This document shows, piece after piece, positions 1 through 9,498 of a stretch of 45,346 nt of DNA. The notes beneath the pieces were generated by a model that was not told the DNA's origin, searched no databases, and was given only the letters and a program-made list of their open reading frames with translations. The first letter of the stretch is position 1; each line of letters starts with the position of its first letter. Position numbers and translations under genes: made by a program. The stretch is from assembly GCA_012513645.1 (NCBI GenBank), contig JAAZBU010000165.1, positions 1-45,346 of the forward strand. The letters run 5' to 3'. The stretch is from Clostridiales bacterium. GTDB taxonomy: Bacteria; Bacillota; Clostridia; Christensenellales; Aristaeellaceae.

Positions 1-6
1 AAGATT

Positions 7-121
7 TCCGGTGGCAAAGGCGAAGGGGATCACCTGTATCCATCCCGAACACAGAAGTTAAGCCCTTCAGCGCCGATGGTACTTGGCGGGAAACTGCCCG
101 GAAGAGTAGGTCGTCGCCGGA
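7..121 (+). rRNA. rrf: 5S ribosomal RNA
   Basis: Conserved 5S core 'atcccgaacacagaagttaagccc...cgccgatggtact', with complementary ends tccggtggc / gtcgccgga. Confidence 0.93.
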
Positions 122-129
122 TCCCAAAG

Positions 130-155
130 ACAGCTCAGCAATGGGCTGTTTTTTG
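130..155 (+). terminator. Rho-independent terminator after 5S rRNA
   Basis: acagc...gctgt hairpin followed by TTTTTT. Confidence 0.7.
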
Positions 156-227
156 TAATGACACAACCCCATGCTTGTGCTATGCTGACGCTGAACATCA
201 TCAGATAAACAGTATTGGGGGAGGGGC

Positions 228-998
228 ATGGCTTCACAGGCAATTTATCAGTTTCATGCGGAGCTGACAGACTATCGCCCAAAGATTTGGCGACGCTTTG
301 AGGTGATGCAAAATGTCAGCATGGCCAGACTCGGCTATATAATAATGACTCTTTTTGAGATGCAGGCGAGCCATCTGTTCCAATTCAGGGTGCCGGAGAA
401 GTCAAACTTTCGTCTGTTTTATCGTGACAGAATAGGATTTAACGAGGATCCGGCGTGGCTCAAAAGGGAAGAACGCTGGATTGAAGAGAGCTTTTCTGAT
501 GATCGTGTTGTGATGGAGGTGCTGACAGAGGAAAGTGAAGTCTTGCCGGGGCAGGAATTAGTTGATGCCGCGGAGCGAAAGCTGCGCAGCACCCTCAACC
601 ATCCCGGCGAGGAATTGTACTTCCTCTATGACTTTGGCGATGGCTGGGAAGTGAAACTGAAACTGGAGAGTATCAGACGTGATCCGCAGCTGCCGGGCAA
701 GGATTTGCCCCGCGTGTTGGAAGGCGAGGGATATGGCATCATAGAGGATTGCGGGGGGTATGCGGGACTTACAGAGCTGGCAAAGGCCTTTAAAAGGGAA
801 AAGGGCCAGCACTACCGGGAGATGAAGGAGTGGCTGGGTGTAGACAATCTGGATTTAGCCGCGTTTGACATAGATGACATGAATCTCCGCCTGAAGAAGG
901 TACCACGCATTTATGCAGACATCTACGAATATGATCTGGAACCGACCAGGCAATCGATGAAAATTCTACAACGTGAATACCTGAAAGGCAGCCGGTAG
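228..998 (+). CDS. pRiA4b ORF-3-like family protein
   Basis: ORF with IYQFHAELTDYRPKIWRRFEV start and 'YDFGDGWEVKLKLE...EDCGGYAGL' motifs typical of the family. Confidence 0.85.
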   Translation: MASQAIYQFHAELTDYRPKIWRRFEVMQNVSMARLGYIIMTLFEMQASHLFQFRVPEKSNFRLFYRDRIGFNEDPAWLKREERWIEESFSDDRVVMEVLTEESEVLPGQELVDAAERKLRSTLNHPGEELYFLYDFGDGWEVKLKLESIRRDPQLPGKDLPRVLEGEGYGIIEDCGGYAGLTELAKAFKREKGQHYREMKEWLGVDNLDLAAFDIDDMNLRLKKVPRIYADIYEYDLEPTRQSMKILQREYLKGSR

Positions 999-1017
999 GC
1001 CGCAATGGGGAGGCATC

Positions 1018-2280
1018 ATGATATCCAAGGCAGACATCAAGCATCATTATCAGGCGATGAAGCGCCACCTGGAGGAGGGGCTGCTGCCCTTCTGGACGGC
1101 GCGAGGCGTGGACAGGGAGCATGGCGGCTACCTGACCAACTATGACGGCCAGGGCGTGTTGCAGCAGGACATGCGCAAGGCGGTGGTCACCCAGGCCAGG
1201 ATGGTGTGGGGGTTCTCGGCCTTTCACACCGCCTACCCCGAGTTACCCGGTCTGTTGGAAGCCGCCCGGCAGGGCGTGGACTTTTTGATCGAGCAATTTT
1301 GGGATGATCAGCACGGCGGCTGGGCCTGGATGACGGACCGGGAAGGCCGGGTGTTGGACAACGGCAAGGTGGTCTACGGGCAGAGCTTCATGATCTACGC
1401 GCTGGCGCAGTATGGCCTGTCCAGCGGCGACCCCCGCGGGCTGGACTACGCTGGGCGTACCTTCGACCTATTGCAGAAGTACGCGGCCGACACCCGCTAC
1501 GGCGCCTACTACGAAAACCTGGAGGAGGACTGGTCCGTCTCCGAGGGAGGCTATTGTGCCGGCGACCGCAAGTCGCTGGATATCCACATGCACCTGTTGG
1601 AAGCCTTTACCACGCTGTATGAGCTGTCCGGCGAGGAGATTCACCGCCGCAAGCTCAACGAGGTGATTGCAGTCGTCTTGGATAAGATGGTGGATGAGCG
1701 GGCCGGCTGCGGCGGCAACCAGTACGACCTGGCGCTGAACCCCATCCCGCCCATCGGCATCCGCCGCACCTGGAACGATGAGCGCGGTAAGGGCGAGGTG
1801 GCCGAGGCGGCGGCGGACACCACCTCCTACGGCCACAACCTGGAGCTGGGCTGGCTGCTGGACCGCGCGTCGCAGGTGATGGGCGACCCGCCGGGGCGGT
1901 TTGACCGCTACCTGGGCATGTTTGCCGATCACGCGCTGCGCTGGGGCTTTGACCACGAGCTGGGCGGCGTGTACCGCGATGGCCCGCATGACGGCCCGGC
2001 GCTGGTACGCGACAAGGAATGGTGGCAGAACTGCGAGTCGCTGGTTGGCTTTGTCAACGCCTATGAGCGGCTGGGCGATGCGCGCTACTGGCAGGCATTT
2101 GTCAAGAACTGGCAGTTTGACACCACCTACCTGATCAACCATCAGGCAGGGGAATGGCACCAGCTGGCCAATGCCCAAGGCGACCTGCTGATCGCCGACT
2201 TGGGCAACCTGTGGAAGGGCATGTACCACACCGGCCGCGCCGTGCTGGAGTGCGTGCAGCGGCTGGAAAAGCTGATATAG
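1018..2280 (+). CDS. AGE family epimerase/isomerase (N-acylglucosamine/cellobiose 2-epimerase-like)
   Basis: 420 aa; motifs FWTARGVDREHGGYLTNYD, YGHNLELGWLL, DKEWWQNCESLVGF, HTGRAVLECV. Confidence 0.88.
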   Translation: MISKADIKHHYQAMKRHLEEGLLPFWTARGVDREHGGYLTNYDGQGVLQQDMRKAVVTQARMVWGFSAFHTAYPELPGLLEAARQGVDFLIEQFWDDQHGGWAWMTDREGRVLDNGKVVYGQSFMIYALAQYGLSSGDPRGLDYAGRTFDLLQKYAADTRYGAYYENLEEDWSVSEGGYCAGDRKSLDIHMHLLEAFTTLYELSGEEIHRRKLNEVIAVVLDKMVDERAGCGGNQYDLALNPIPPIGIRRTWNDERGKGEVAEAAADTTSYGHNLELGWLLDRASQVMGDPPGRFDRYLGMFADHALRWGFDHELGGVYRDGPHDGPALVRDKEWWQNCESLVGFVNAYERLGDARYWQAFVKNWQFDTTYLINHQAGEWHQLANAQGDLLIADLGNLWKGMYHTGRAVLECVQRLEKLI

Positions 2281-2346
2281 CAAGGCTTTTCAACAAACTG
2301 CCCGGCATGCAAACGCGCGCCGGGCAGTTCTTTGAGTGAACGGATA

Positions 2347-4653
2347 TCATAACGCCTGCTCCGTCCTGCGGATCAATTCCTCCTGGGCCTTGGGGCCCAT
2401 CTGGGTGAAGAAGGCGCTGTAGCCGGTGACGCGTACGCACAGGCTGCGGTACTTGTCCGGCTCCTTTTGCGCGGCACGCAGCGTCTGATGATCCACCACG
2501 TTCATCTGCACCTGCAGGCCGCCTTTTTGCAGATAGGTTTTGAGCAGCGCGGTCAGGATGTCGATGCCCTGCTCGCCGGACACGGCCGAGGGGTACAGCC
2601 GCAGGTTGAGCGGGCCGCCGGCGATGCGTTCAAAGCGAATCTTGGCGACTGAGTTGAGCAGCGCCGTCACGCCCGAGATGTCCGCGCCCTCGGCGGGGGA
2701 TTGGTTTTCGCTGATGGGGTCGCGCTGGCGGCGTCCGTCCGCGGTGGCGCCCACATCCTTGCCCATGGTGGTGAAGTCGCGGTCAGACGACAGGGTGGGG
2801 TAGAAGCCGTACAGGTACTTGCCCTGGTCCTGCTGCGCCACCGCATCCACAAAGGCATCGCTGGCCCAGGCCACATACTGGTCCACCGCGTCGATGTCGT
2901 TGCCGTACTTGGGCAGCCGGCGCACGCGCTGGCGCAGCGCCTCGTGCCCTTCCCAGTTATCCAGCAGGATCTGGTTGAGCTGATTAAGCGTCATGCTCTT
3001 TTCCTGAAACACCAGCGTGTCGATGGCGTGCAGCGCGTCGGCCACGGTGCCTATGCCTGTGCCCTGCACCACAAAGTGGTGGTACTTGGTGCCGCCGTTG
3101 TTCCAGGTGATGGCATCCCGGATGGTGCCCTGGAGGAAGCAGTCCTCGATGCGCAGGCGGCCGGCGTTGACCTCCTGCTCCAGGCGGATGTCGCCCTCAA
3201 TGCCCAGGCGGTATTCCTGCATGAGGTAGTTGATCTGCGCCCGGTAGGCGGCGAGCACATCCTCCATGCTGTTCATGTCGGCCAGCGGCGGCGTCTTGAT
3301 GCCGTAGTAGTTGCCCGTCATCAGGCCGGTCATGCGGTCGCGCAGGGGGAAGACATGGGGGTCCCGGTTCTGCCCGCCGGGTGCCAGGGGACAGTCGCCC
3401 TGGTTGAGCGCCAATTCCAGCGGGCGCACCAGGTTGAGCCACAGCTGCCGCAGGCCGCCCTCCTCGGCCGGGATGATGGGGTCGTTGCAGCCGAAGAAGC
3501 CGTAGTCATACAGCTCCGGCTCCTCGATATGGCATGCGCGCAGCGCGGGGATCATCCGGTCGTCATTGTAGAGGATGACGGTGGCGTTGTCACGCATGGC
3601 GTGGGCCACCGCGCGCAAAAAGCCATCCTCGATGCCGTCATGATAGCGCACGACCACGAAGGGATTTTTGAGCTTCAGGTCGTGGGCCACCTGCACCATC
3701 AGGTAGCTGAGCTCGTTGACGCCCGAGGACCCATCGGACAGCAGGCCGCCCAGTATGATGTAGTTGGGGTCGTCAAATGTCACCTCCAGCGTCTGGGTGG
3801 TGGAGGTTGTATCCAGGCTCATGTGGTCGGTGTTGGCCATGATCTCATTGTTTTTGAGGTAGAAATCCTGCAGCAGGGCGCGCGCCTCCTCCTGGGACAG
3901 CGTGCCCCGGCTGACATCCTGCCGGTACAGCGAAAGCAGGTATTGGTCCATGCGGCTGTAGTTGAGCACGCCGCAGCCGCTGACCTTTTGCACCACCAGT
4001 GTCACCAGCCACAGCAGCTGCAGCGCCTCGCGGAAGGTGCGCGGCGCGCCCCGGCTCAGGTGCCGCAGGCTGTCGGCATCCTGCCCGCGCCCGGCGGCCT
4101 CGGCCGCGTCGGCGTAGCGCAGGATGTAGGCGCTGATGGCCTGATGGCTGAGGGCAGCGCCCTCCAGAACTTGGAGCCGTTCGGCATCGGTATGCGTGGC
4201 GCGGCTCTCCTCGATGCGGCGATGAAAGCCGGCCAAGCCTTCTTTGATGAGCACTACCCAATCCAGCGCCAGGTGGCCGAAGGAATAGAACCACGGCGGG
4301 CGGCACCGCAGCCAGCCGTCCGAATAGAACCAGAGCACCTCGCGCTGCAGTTCCTCGTCGCTCTTGCCCGCCCACCAGGAGCGGTACATATTTTCGGCGT
4401 GCTGCCACTCGGCCTCGGTGGGGATGCGCTCGGCCACCTGGCCGATCAGCATATCCTCCGGGGAGATCGGCGTGCTGATGCCGCGCAGCAGGTAGGCCAG
4501 CGTCTTGCCGTAGCGCACGGCATAGGGGTCATCGCGGAAGAGGGGCTCGCTCTCCTCCAACAGCTCAATGCGATCATAAAAGGTATACTTGCTGCTCTTT
4601 TGCAGGTATTGGTCGATCCTGTGCAGCACCTTGTCCGAAACCGGGGAATACAT
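2347..4653 (-). CDS. Glycyl radical enzyme (pyruvate formate-lyase-like / putative dehydratase)
   Basis: 768 aa; C-terminal glycyl radical loop RVTGYSAFF; catalytic Cys region YGFFGCNDPIIPAEEGG; partner activase adjacent. Confidence 0.92.
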   Translation of the reverse strand: MYSPVSDKVLHRIDQYLQKSSKYTFYDRIELLEESEPLFRDDPYAVRYGKTLAYLLRGISTPISPEDMLIGQVAERIPTEAEWQHAENMYRSWWAGKSDEELQREVLWFYSDGWLRCRPPWFYSFGHLALDWVVLIKEGLAGFHRRIEESRATHTDAERLQVLEGAALSHQAISAYILRYADAAEAAGRGQDADSLRHLSRGAPRTFREALQLLWLVTLVVQKVSGCGVLNYSRMDQYLLSLYRQDVSRGTLSQEEARALLQDFYLKNNEIMANTDHMSLDTTSTTQTLEVTFDDPNYIILGGLLSDGSSGVNELSYLMVQVAHDLKLKNPFVVVRYHDGIEDGFLRAVAHAMRDNATVILYNDDRMIPALRACHIEEPELYDYGFFGCNDPIIPAEEGGLRQLWLNLVRPLELALNQGDCPLAPGGQNRDPHVFPLRDRMTGLMTGNYYGIKTPPLADMNSMEDVLAAYRAQINYLMQEYRLGIEGDIRLEQEVNAGRLRIEDCFLQGTIRDAITWNNGGTKYHHFVVQGTGIGTVADALHAIDTLVFQEKSMTLNQLNQILLDNWEGHEALRQRVRRLPKYGNDIDAVDQYVAWASDAFVDAVAQQDQGKYLYGFYPTLSSDRDFTTMGKDVGATADGRRQRDPISENQSPAEGADISGVTALLNSVAKIRFERIAGGPLNLRLYPSAVSGEQGIDILTALLKTYLQKGGLQVQMNVVDHQTLRAAQKEPDKYRSLCVRVTGYSAFFTQMGPKAQEELIRRTEQAL

Positions 4654-4734
4654 GGCTTACACCTCCACGATCAGATAATACGCAATCCTACTTGCTTAGG
4701 GAACTTGTGTCGTTTCGTGCCCACGCTGCTTCTC

Positions 4735-5622
4735 TCAGTCGGCGCAGACAATCAGATCATACCCGCGCAGCACATGGGCAAAGTCGTCCGCCTGCCGGGG
4801 CGCGCAAAATTCTTCCATCGGCCGGCGGATGCTCTGCGCCTTGTACAGCCCATAGTTGTGATAGGGCAGCAGCCGCACGGCCGGCGGGATGGGCAGGGCG
4901 CTGAGGTACTCGGCGCTGCGCCGGGCAAAGTCCGCCGAATCGTTGATGCCGGCGATCAGCGGCATCCGGATTTCGATCTGTGCCCCTGCCTGTGACAGCG
5001 CCCGGATGTTGTCCAGAATCAGCCGGTTGTCCGCCCTCGTGTAGGTGTGGTGCACCTGTGGGTCGATGGATTTGAGGTCCACCAGAAACAGGTCGGTTGA
5101 GGGGATCAACGACTCGATGACCGGCCAGGGCATGTTGGCGGCGGTGTCCAGCGCCGTGTGCACGCCATCGGCCTGCAGGCGGGCAAACAGCGCCTGCACA
5201 AAGGGGGCCTGCAGCAGGGGCTCGCCGCCTGACACGGTCACCCCGCCGCCGCTGTTGCGGTAGTAGGCCAAATCCCGCAGCAGCAGGCCGGTTAACTCCT
5301 CCAACGAGTAGCGCTTGACATCTGCCTTCAGGGCATCCCGGGGGCATACGGCGGCACAGTCGGTGTTGTAGGTGCATTTTTCCTCGTGGAACCGGTGGCG
5401 GCCATCCTCCATGGTGTGGGCGCCGCTGCTGCACGCGGCCACGCACTGGCCGCAGGAGATGCACCTATCCTCAAAAAACTGAAGCACGGGCTTGCTTGGG
5501 ATGGACTCCGGGTTGTGACACCAGGCGCAGCACAGGTTGCACCCCTGAAAAAACACAGTGGTGCGGATGCCCGGGCCATCCCGGGTGCTGAAGCGCTGGA
5601 TGTTGAATACGTTGGCGTGCAT
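4735..5622 (-). CDS. Glycyl-radical enzyme activating protein (radical SAM)
   Basis: CNLCCAWC (CX3CX2C), GGEPLLQ, ferredoxin-like insert CISCGQCVAAC; upstream of the GRE on the same strand. Confidence 0.93.
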   Translation of the reverse strand: MHANVFNIQRFSTRDGPGIRTTVFFQGCNLCCAWCHNPESIPSKPVLQFFEDRCISCGQCVAACSSGAHTMEDGRHRFHEEKCTYNTDCAAVCPRDALKADVKRYSLEELTGLLLRDLAYYRNSGGGVTVSGGEPLLQAPFVQALFARLQADGVHTALDTAANMPWPVIESLIPSTDLFLVDLKSIDPQVHHTYTRADNRLILDNIRALSQAGAQIEIRMPLIAGINDSADFARRSAEYLSALPIPPAVRLLPYHNYGLYKAQSIRRPMEEFCAPRQADDFAHVLRGYDLIVCAD

Positions 5623-5705
5623 GGCTCTCTCTGCGTGGCATGGGCCGGGCTAAGCATCCCAAGGGATGCACGGGTGCGGCATTGGGATGTACAAAGAATA
5701 GAGAC

Positions 5706-5734
5706 ATCATATGGTTCAAGCGCTGTTTTGTCAA
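5706..5734 (-). promoter_or_regulatory. Sigma-70-type promoter for the activase-GRE operon
   Basis: Minus strand TTGACA - 17 nt - TATGAT, about 84 nt upstream of the activase start. Confidence 0.7.
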
Positions 5735-5810
5735 TTACAATCGCTTTACATCCTTTATTGTTGTTTGACTGGAGATTATGGCCTCTATCATGCGTTTTAA
5801 TACAAAATGC

Positions 5811-5839
5811 TTGCGCTACGAAGAAAGAAGTGATAAAGT
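5811..5839 (+). promoter_or_regulatory. Putative sigma-70-type promoter for the sugar ABC operon
   Basis: TTGCGC - 17 nt - TAAAGT upstream of the SBP gene; weaker match to consensus. Confidence 0.4.
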
Positions 5840-5882
5840 ACTTTTTAGCAGAAAGCTGCAAATTTTAAAGGGGGTCTTCTTT

Positions 5883-6842
5883 ATGAAACGTTTGGTTTCC
5901 CTGTTTCTGGTCCTGATGATGATGCTGGCAGTCGGCGCGTTTGCCGAGCAGCCGGCGGAAGTGGATTACAGCGTCCTCAAGGGCATCACCGTTGGCTTTG
6001 CCCAGATGGACAACAACAACTCCTGGCGTATTGCCGAGACCAAGAGCATGGAAGATGCCGCCGCCAAGTACGGCTTCAACATCATCGTGACGGACGCCAT
6101 GGCTGACATGGCCAAGCAGGCGTCCGACATCTCCGACCTGGTTGCCCAGGGCATCGACTACCTGGTGTTCCCGCCCCAGCAGGTGGAAGGCCTGCAGGGC
6201 GCCGTGAAGGAAGCCATGGATGCCGGCATCCCGGTTATCCTGATTGACCGCACCATGAACGGCACCCCCGGTGTGGACTGGACCACCGAAATCATGAGCG
6301 ACTTCTACCTGGAGGCCCAGGAGCTGGCTGAGTATGTCATCGAGCAGACCGGCGGCAAGGGCAACATCGTCATCCTGCAGGGCACTGCCGGCGCCGACTC
6401 CACCATCCAGCGCCAGGCCGGCTTTGTGGACACCATCAAGGCCAAGGCCCCGGAAATGGAGATCGTCTTCGACCAGGTGGCCGACTATCTGATGGACAAG
6501 GGCCAGCAGGTGATGGAGCTGGCGCTGCAGGCCCACAAGGATGACATCCAGGTGGTGTTTGCGCACAACGACGACATGGCGCTGGGCGCTGTGAAGGCCA
6601 TTGAGCAGGCCGGCTACGACCCCGCCAAGTTTGGCGTCGTGGGCATTGACGGCCCCGCCGCGGCCCTGCAGGCTGTCAAGGATGGCAAAATGCTGGCATC
6701 CATGACCTGCACCCCCCTGTTTGGCGAGCCGGTGGCCAAGATTCTCGTTGACCTGATCAAGGGCAACCCCGTTGAGCCCAAGATGGTCAACCCCGACATC
6801 CTCTACACCAAGGAAAACGCCGATCCCGCTCTGGGATACTGA
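5883..6842 (+). CDS. Sugar ABC transporter substrate-binding protein (ribose-type, periplasmic binding protein 1 fold)
   Basis: Signal peptide MKRLVSLFLVLMMMLAVGAFAEQ; VTDAMADMAKQASDISDLVAQGIDYLVFPP...HNDDMALGAVKAIEQAG; start preceded by aaagggggt. Confidence 0.9.
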   Translation: MKRLVSLFLVLMMMLAVGAFAEQPAEVDYSVLKGITVGFAQMDNNNSWRIAETKSMEDAAAKYGFNIIVTDAMADMAKQASDISDLVAQGIDYLVFPPQQVEGLQGAVKEAMDAGIPVILIDRTMNGTPGVDWTTEIMSDFYLEAQELAEYVIEQTGGKGNIVILQGTAGADSTIQRQAGFVDTIKAKAPEMEIVFDQVADYLMDKGQQVMELALQAHKDDIQVVFAHNDDMALGAVKAIEQAGYDPAKFGVVGIDGPAAALQAVKDGKMLASMTCTPLFGEPVAKILVDLIKGNPVEPKMVNPDILYTKENADPALGY

Positions 6843-6985
6843 TTCCGCTTCATCACCGGGCGCGGCCATGCGCCGCGCCCGGCTTCATTCATTCGTCACG
6901 TTCCCTTGAATCATTGTTCCGCAACGCGGGCGCACGGTTGGCCTTTTAGAGCGTGCGGAGCATTTTTTGTTTATGAGGCCTTGAT

Positions 6986-8524
6986 ATGCAACAAGAATAT
7001 TTGCTGGAGATGCGGGGCATCGACAAGGCCTTCACCGGCGTGAAGGCCTTGACCAAGGTAGATTTTTCCGTGAAAAGGGGCGAAGTGCATGCCCTGATGG
7101 GGGAGAATGGGGCAGGCAAGTCCACCCTCATCAAGGTGCTGACCGGCATCTACCACAAGGATGCGGGCACCATCATCTTTGATGGGCAGGAGATCGCCCC
7201 CAAGACGGCCCTGGCCGCGCAGGCGCTGGGCATCAGCACCATCTATCAGGAGCTGAACCTGGTGCCCTTCCAGACGGTGTATGAAAACATCTATATGGGC
7301 CGCGAGCCGCGCACCAAAGTGGGCACCATCGATCGGCGCCGCATGATCCGCGACGCGCGGCAGGTGCTGGAGGGCATGGGCATCGCCATCGATGTGCAGG
7401 AGCCGCTGCGCCGCTACTCCACCGCCATTCAGCAGATGGTGGCCATCGCCCGCGCGCTGACCATCAACGCCAAGCTGGTCGTGATGGACGAGCCCACCTC
7501 CTCCCTGGATGCCAAGGAGGTGCAGGTGCTGTTTGACGTCATCCGGCGGCTGAAGGCACAGGGCATCGCCATCATTTTTATCAGCCACCGCCTCAGCGAG
7601 ATCTTTGAAATATGCGAGCGCGTGACGGTGCTGCGCAATGGCGAGCTGGCGGGCGTGTTTGACATTGAGGAGCTCGACACCCAGACGCTGGTCAACAGCA
7701 TGCTGGGGCGCTCCTTTACCAATGCCCAGCGCAGCAAGGGCGGCTACGCCTACGACGAGGCGGAGGAGCTGGCCAGGCTGGAGGGCATCTCCTGGAATGT
7801 GCGGCTTAACGGCATCGGCGTGGACATCAAGAAGGGCGAGATATTGGGCCTGGCCGGCCTGCTGGGCAGCGGGCGTACCGAGCTGTGCAACATCCTGTTT
7901 GGGTCTGAGCCGCCCGATGACGGCAGCATCTTCTGGCTGGATCAGCCAGGGGATATCCGCAACCCGCGCGATGCCATCCGCCTGGGCATGGGCTACTGCA
8001 CGGAGGACCGCAAGGTGGAGGGCCTGTTTTTGCACCTGTCGGTCAAGGACAACCTGACCATGGCCATGCTGCCGCAGCTGACCAAAAAGGGCGTGGTGCA
8101 GAAAAAGAAGCAGGACGCCATCGTGCAGCAGTACATCGACCGGCTGAAGATCAAGACGCCGTCCAGCGAGCAGCTGGTGCGGTACTTAAGCGGCGGCAAC
8201 CAGCAAAAGGTGCTGCTGGCCCGCTGGATGTGCATGAACCCCAAGCTGATCATCCTGGACGAGCCCACCCGCGGCATCGACGTGGGCGCCAAGGCAGAGA
8301 TCGAGGCCCTGATTCAGGAGTTTTCGGCCAATGGCATCAGCGTGCTGATGATTTCCTCCGAGATGGAGGAGTTGGTGCGCAACTGCGACCGCATCGTGGT
8401 GATGCGCGATGGCAAAAAGCTGGGCGAGCTGACCGACGAGCGGATTACCATGGATGACATCATGGATACCATATCGCACGGCGCATCCGCCATACTCTTG
8501 GCAAAGGAGGGCGAGCAGGCATGA
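6986..8524 (+). CDS. Sugar ABC transporter ATP-binding protein (RbsA/MglA-like, two ABC domains)
   Basis: Walker A GENGAGKST; second domain GLLGSGRTEL; signature YLSGGNQQKV; LDEPTRGIDVGAK. Confidence 0.95.
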   Translation: MQQEYLLEMRGIDKAFTGVKALTKVDFSVKRGEVHALMGENGAGKSTLIKVLTGIYHKDAGTIIFDGQEIAPKTALAAQALGISTIYQELNLVPFQTVYENIYMGREPRTKVGTIDRRRMIRDARQVLEGMGIAIDVQEPLRRYSTAIQQMVAIARALTINAKLVVMDEPTSSLDAKEVQVLFDVIRRLKAQGIAIIFISHRLSEIFEICERVTVLRNGELAGVFDIEELDTQTLVNSMLGRSFTNAQRSKGGYAYDEAEELARLEGISWNVRLNGIGVDIKKGEILGLAGLLGSGRTELCNILFGSEPPDDGSIFWLDQPGDIRNPRDAIRLGMGYCTEDRKVEGLFLHLSVKDNLTMAMLPQLTKKGVVQKKKQDAIVQQYIDRLKIKTPSSEQLVRYLSGGNQQKVLLARWMCMNPKLIILDEPTRGIDVGAKAEIEALIQEFSANGISVLMISSEMEELVRNCDRIVVMRDGKKLGELTDERITMDDIMDTISHGASAILLAKEGEQA

Positions 8525-9489
8525 GTACAGGCCCTGTGAATCCGGTTTCCCTGGAGCGGCCTCCGCTGTCGGATACCCTCAGGAAGCAAAGCCCGGTCAT
8601 CATGCTGGGCACGCTGCTGCTGATCAACGCGATCTTCACCAACAACTTTTTCACCATCGACATCGTCTGGCTGATCATCATCCAGTGCGCCACCATCATC
8701 CTGACGGGCATGGGGCAGACCATGGTGATCGCCACCGGCGGCATCGACATCTCCATCGGCTCCCAGATGGCGCTGGCGGCGGTTGTCTGTGCCAACATGC
8801 TCCCGTACGGCATATTGCCGGCCATCATTGCCGCCATCATTGCCTGCGCGGTGATGGGGCTGATCAGCGGCTTCATGGTGGGCAAGCTGCACGTATCCCC
8901 CATGGTGGTCACGCTGTCCATGCTGCTGTTTGCCCGCGGCGTGGCACAGGTAATCAACGACGGGCGCATCCTGTACATCGACCAGTACAAGAACTTTGAA
9001 TTCCTGGGCCAAGGCAAGATACTGGGCGAGCTGCCCATGCAGATCATCCCCATCGTGCTGGTGGTGGCGCTGGTCTACTTCATCATCGAAAAGACGGCCT
9101 GGGGCCGCCGCATCCAGGCGGTGGGCGATAACCCCACCGCGGCCCGGCTGACGGGCATCAATGCCACCGGCACGGTGATATCTGCCTATGTGCTGTCGGC
9201 CATGTTTGCGGCGATGGCCGGCCTGGTGCTGGTGAGCAAGGTGGGCGCGGCGGACGGCAGCAACATGGGGCGCCTGGCCGAGCTGGACGCCATTGCCGCG
9301 GTGGCCGTGGGCGGCACCAGCATGGCCGGCGGGCGCGCCAAGGTGATGGGCACGCTGCTGGGCGCCATCGTCATGCAGCTGATCACCATCACCGTGGTGA
9401 TGAACAACATACAGTATGAATACGCGCAGATACTCAAGTCTGCCATCATCATCTTCGCCGTATTCATCCAGCGCGAGAGCCGCGCGTAA
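8521..9489 (+). CDS. Sugar ABC transporter permease (RbsC-like)
   Basis: GGIDISIGS motif, multiple TM segments; ATGA overlap with the upstream ATPase gene. Confidence 0.92.
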   Translation: MSTGPVNPVSLERPPLSDTLRKQSPVIMLGTLLLINAIFTNNFFTIDIVWLIIIQCATIILTGMGQTMVIATGGIDISIGSQMALAAVVCANMLPYGILPAIIAAIIACAVMGLISGFMVGKLHVSPMVVTLSMLLFARGVAQVINDGRILYIDQYKNFEFLGQGKILGELPMQIIPIVLVVALVYFIIEKTAWGRRIQAVGDNPTAARLTGINATGTVISAYVLSAMFAAMAGLVLVSKVGAADGSNMGRLAELDAIAAVAVGGTSMAGGRAKVMGTLLGAIVMQLITITVVMNNIQYEYAQILKSAIIIFAVFIQRESRA

Positions 9490-9498
9490 GGGGGAGAG

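Noticed and set aside
2701-4995. 764-aa ORF on + strand antisense to the GRE gene
   Set aside because: Low-complexity His/Gln/Val/Ala/Gly composition typical of antisense frames of GC-rich genes; the opposite strand encodes a clear GRE
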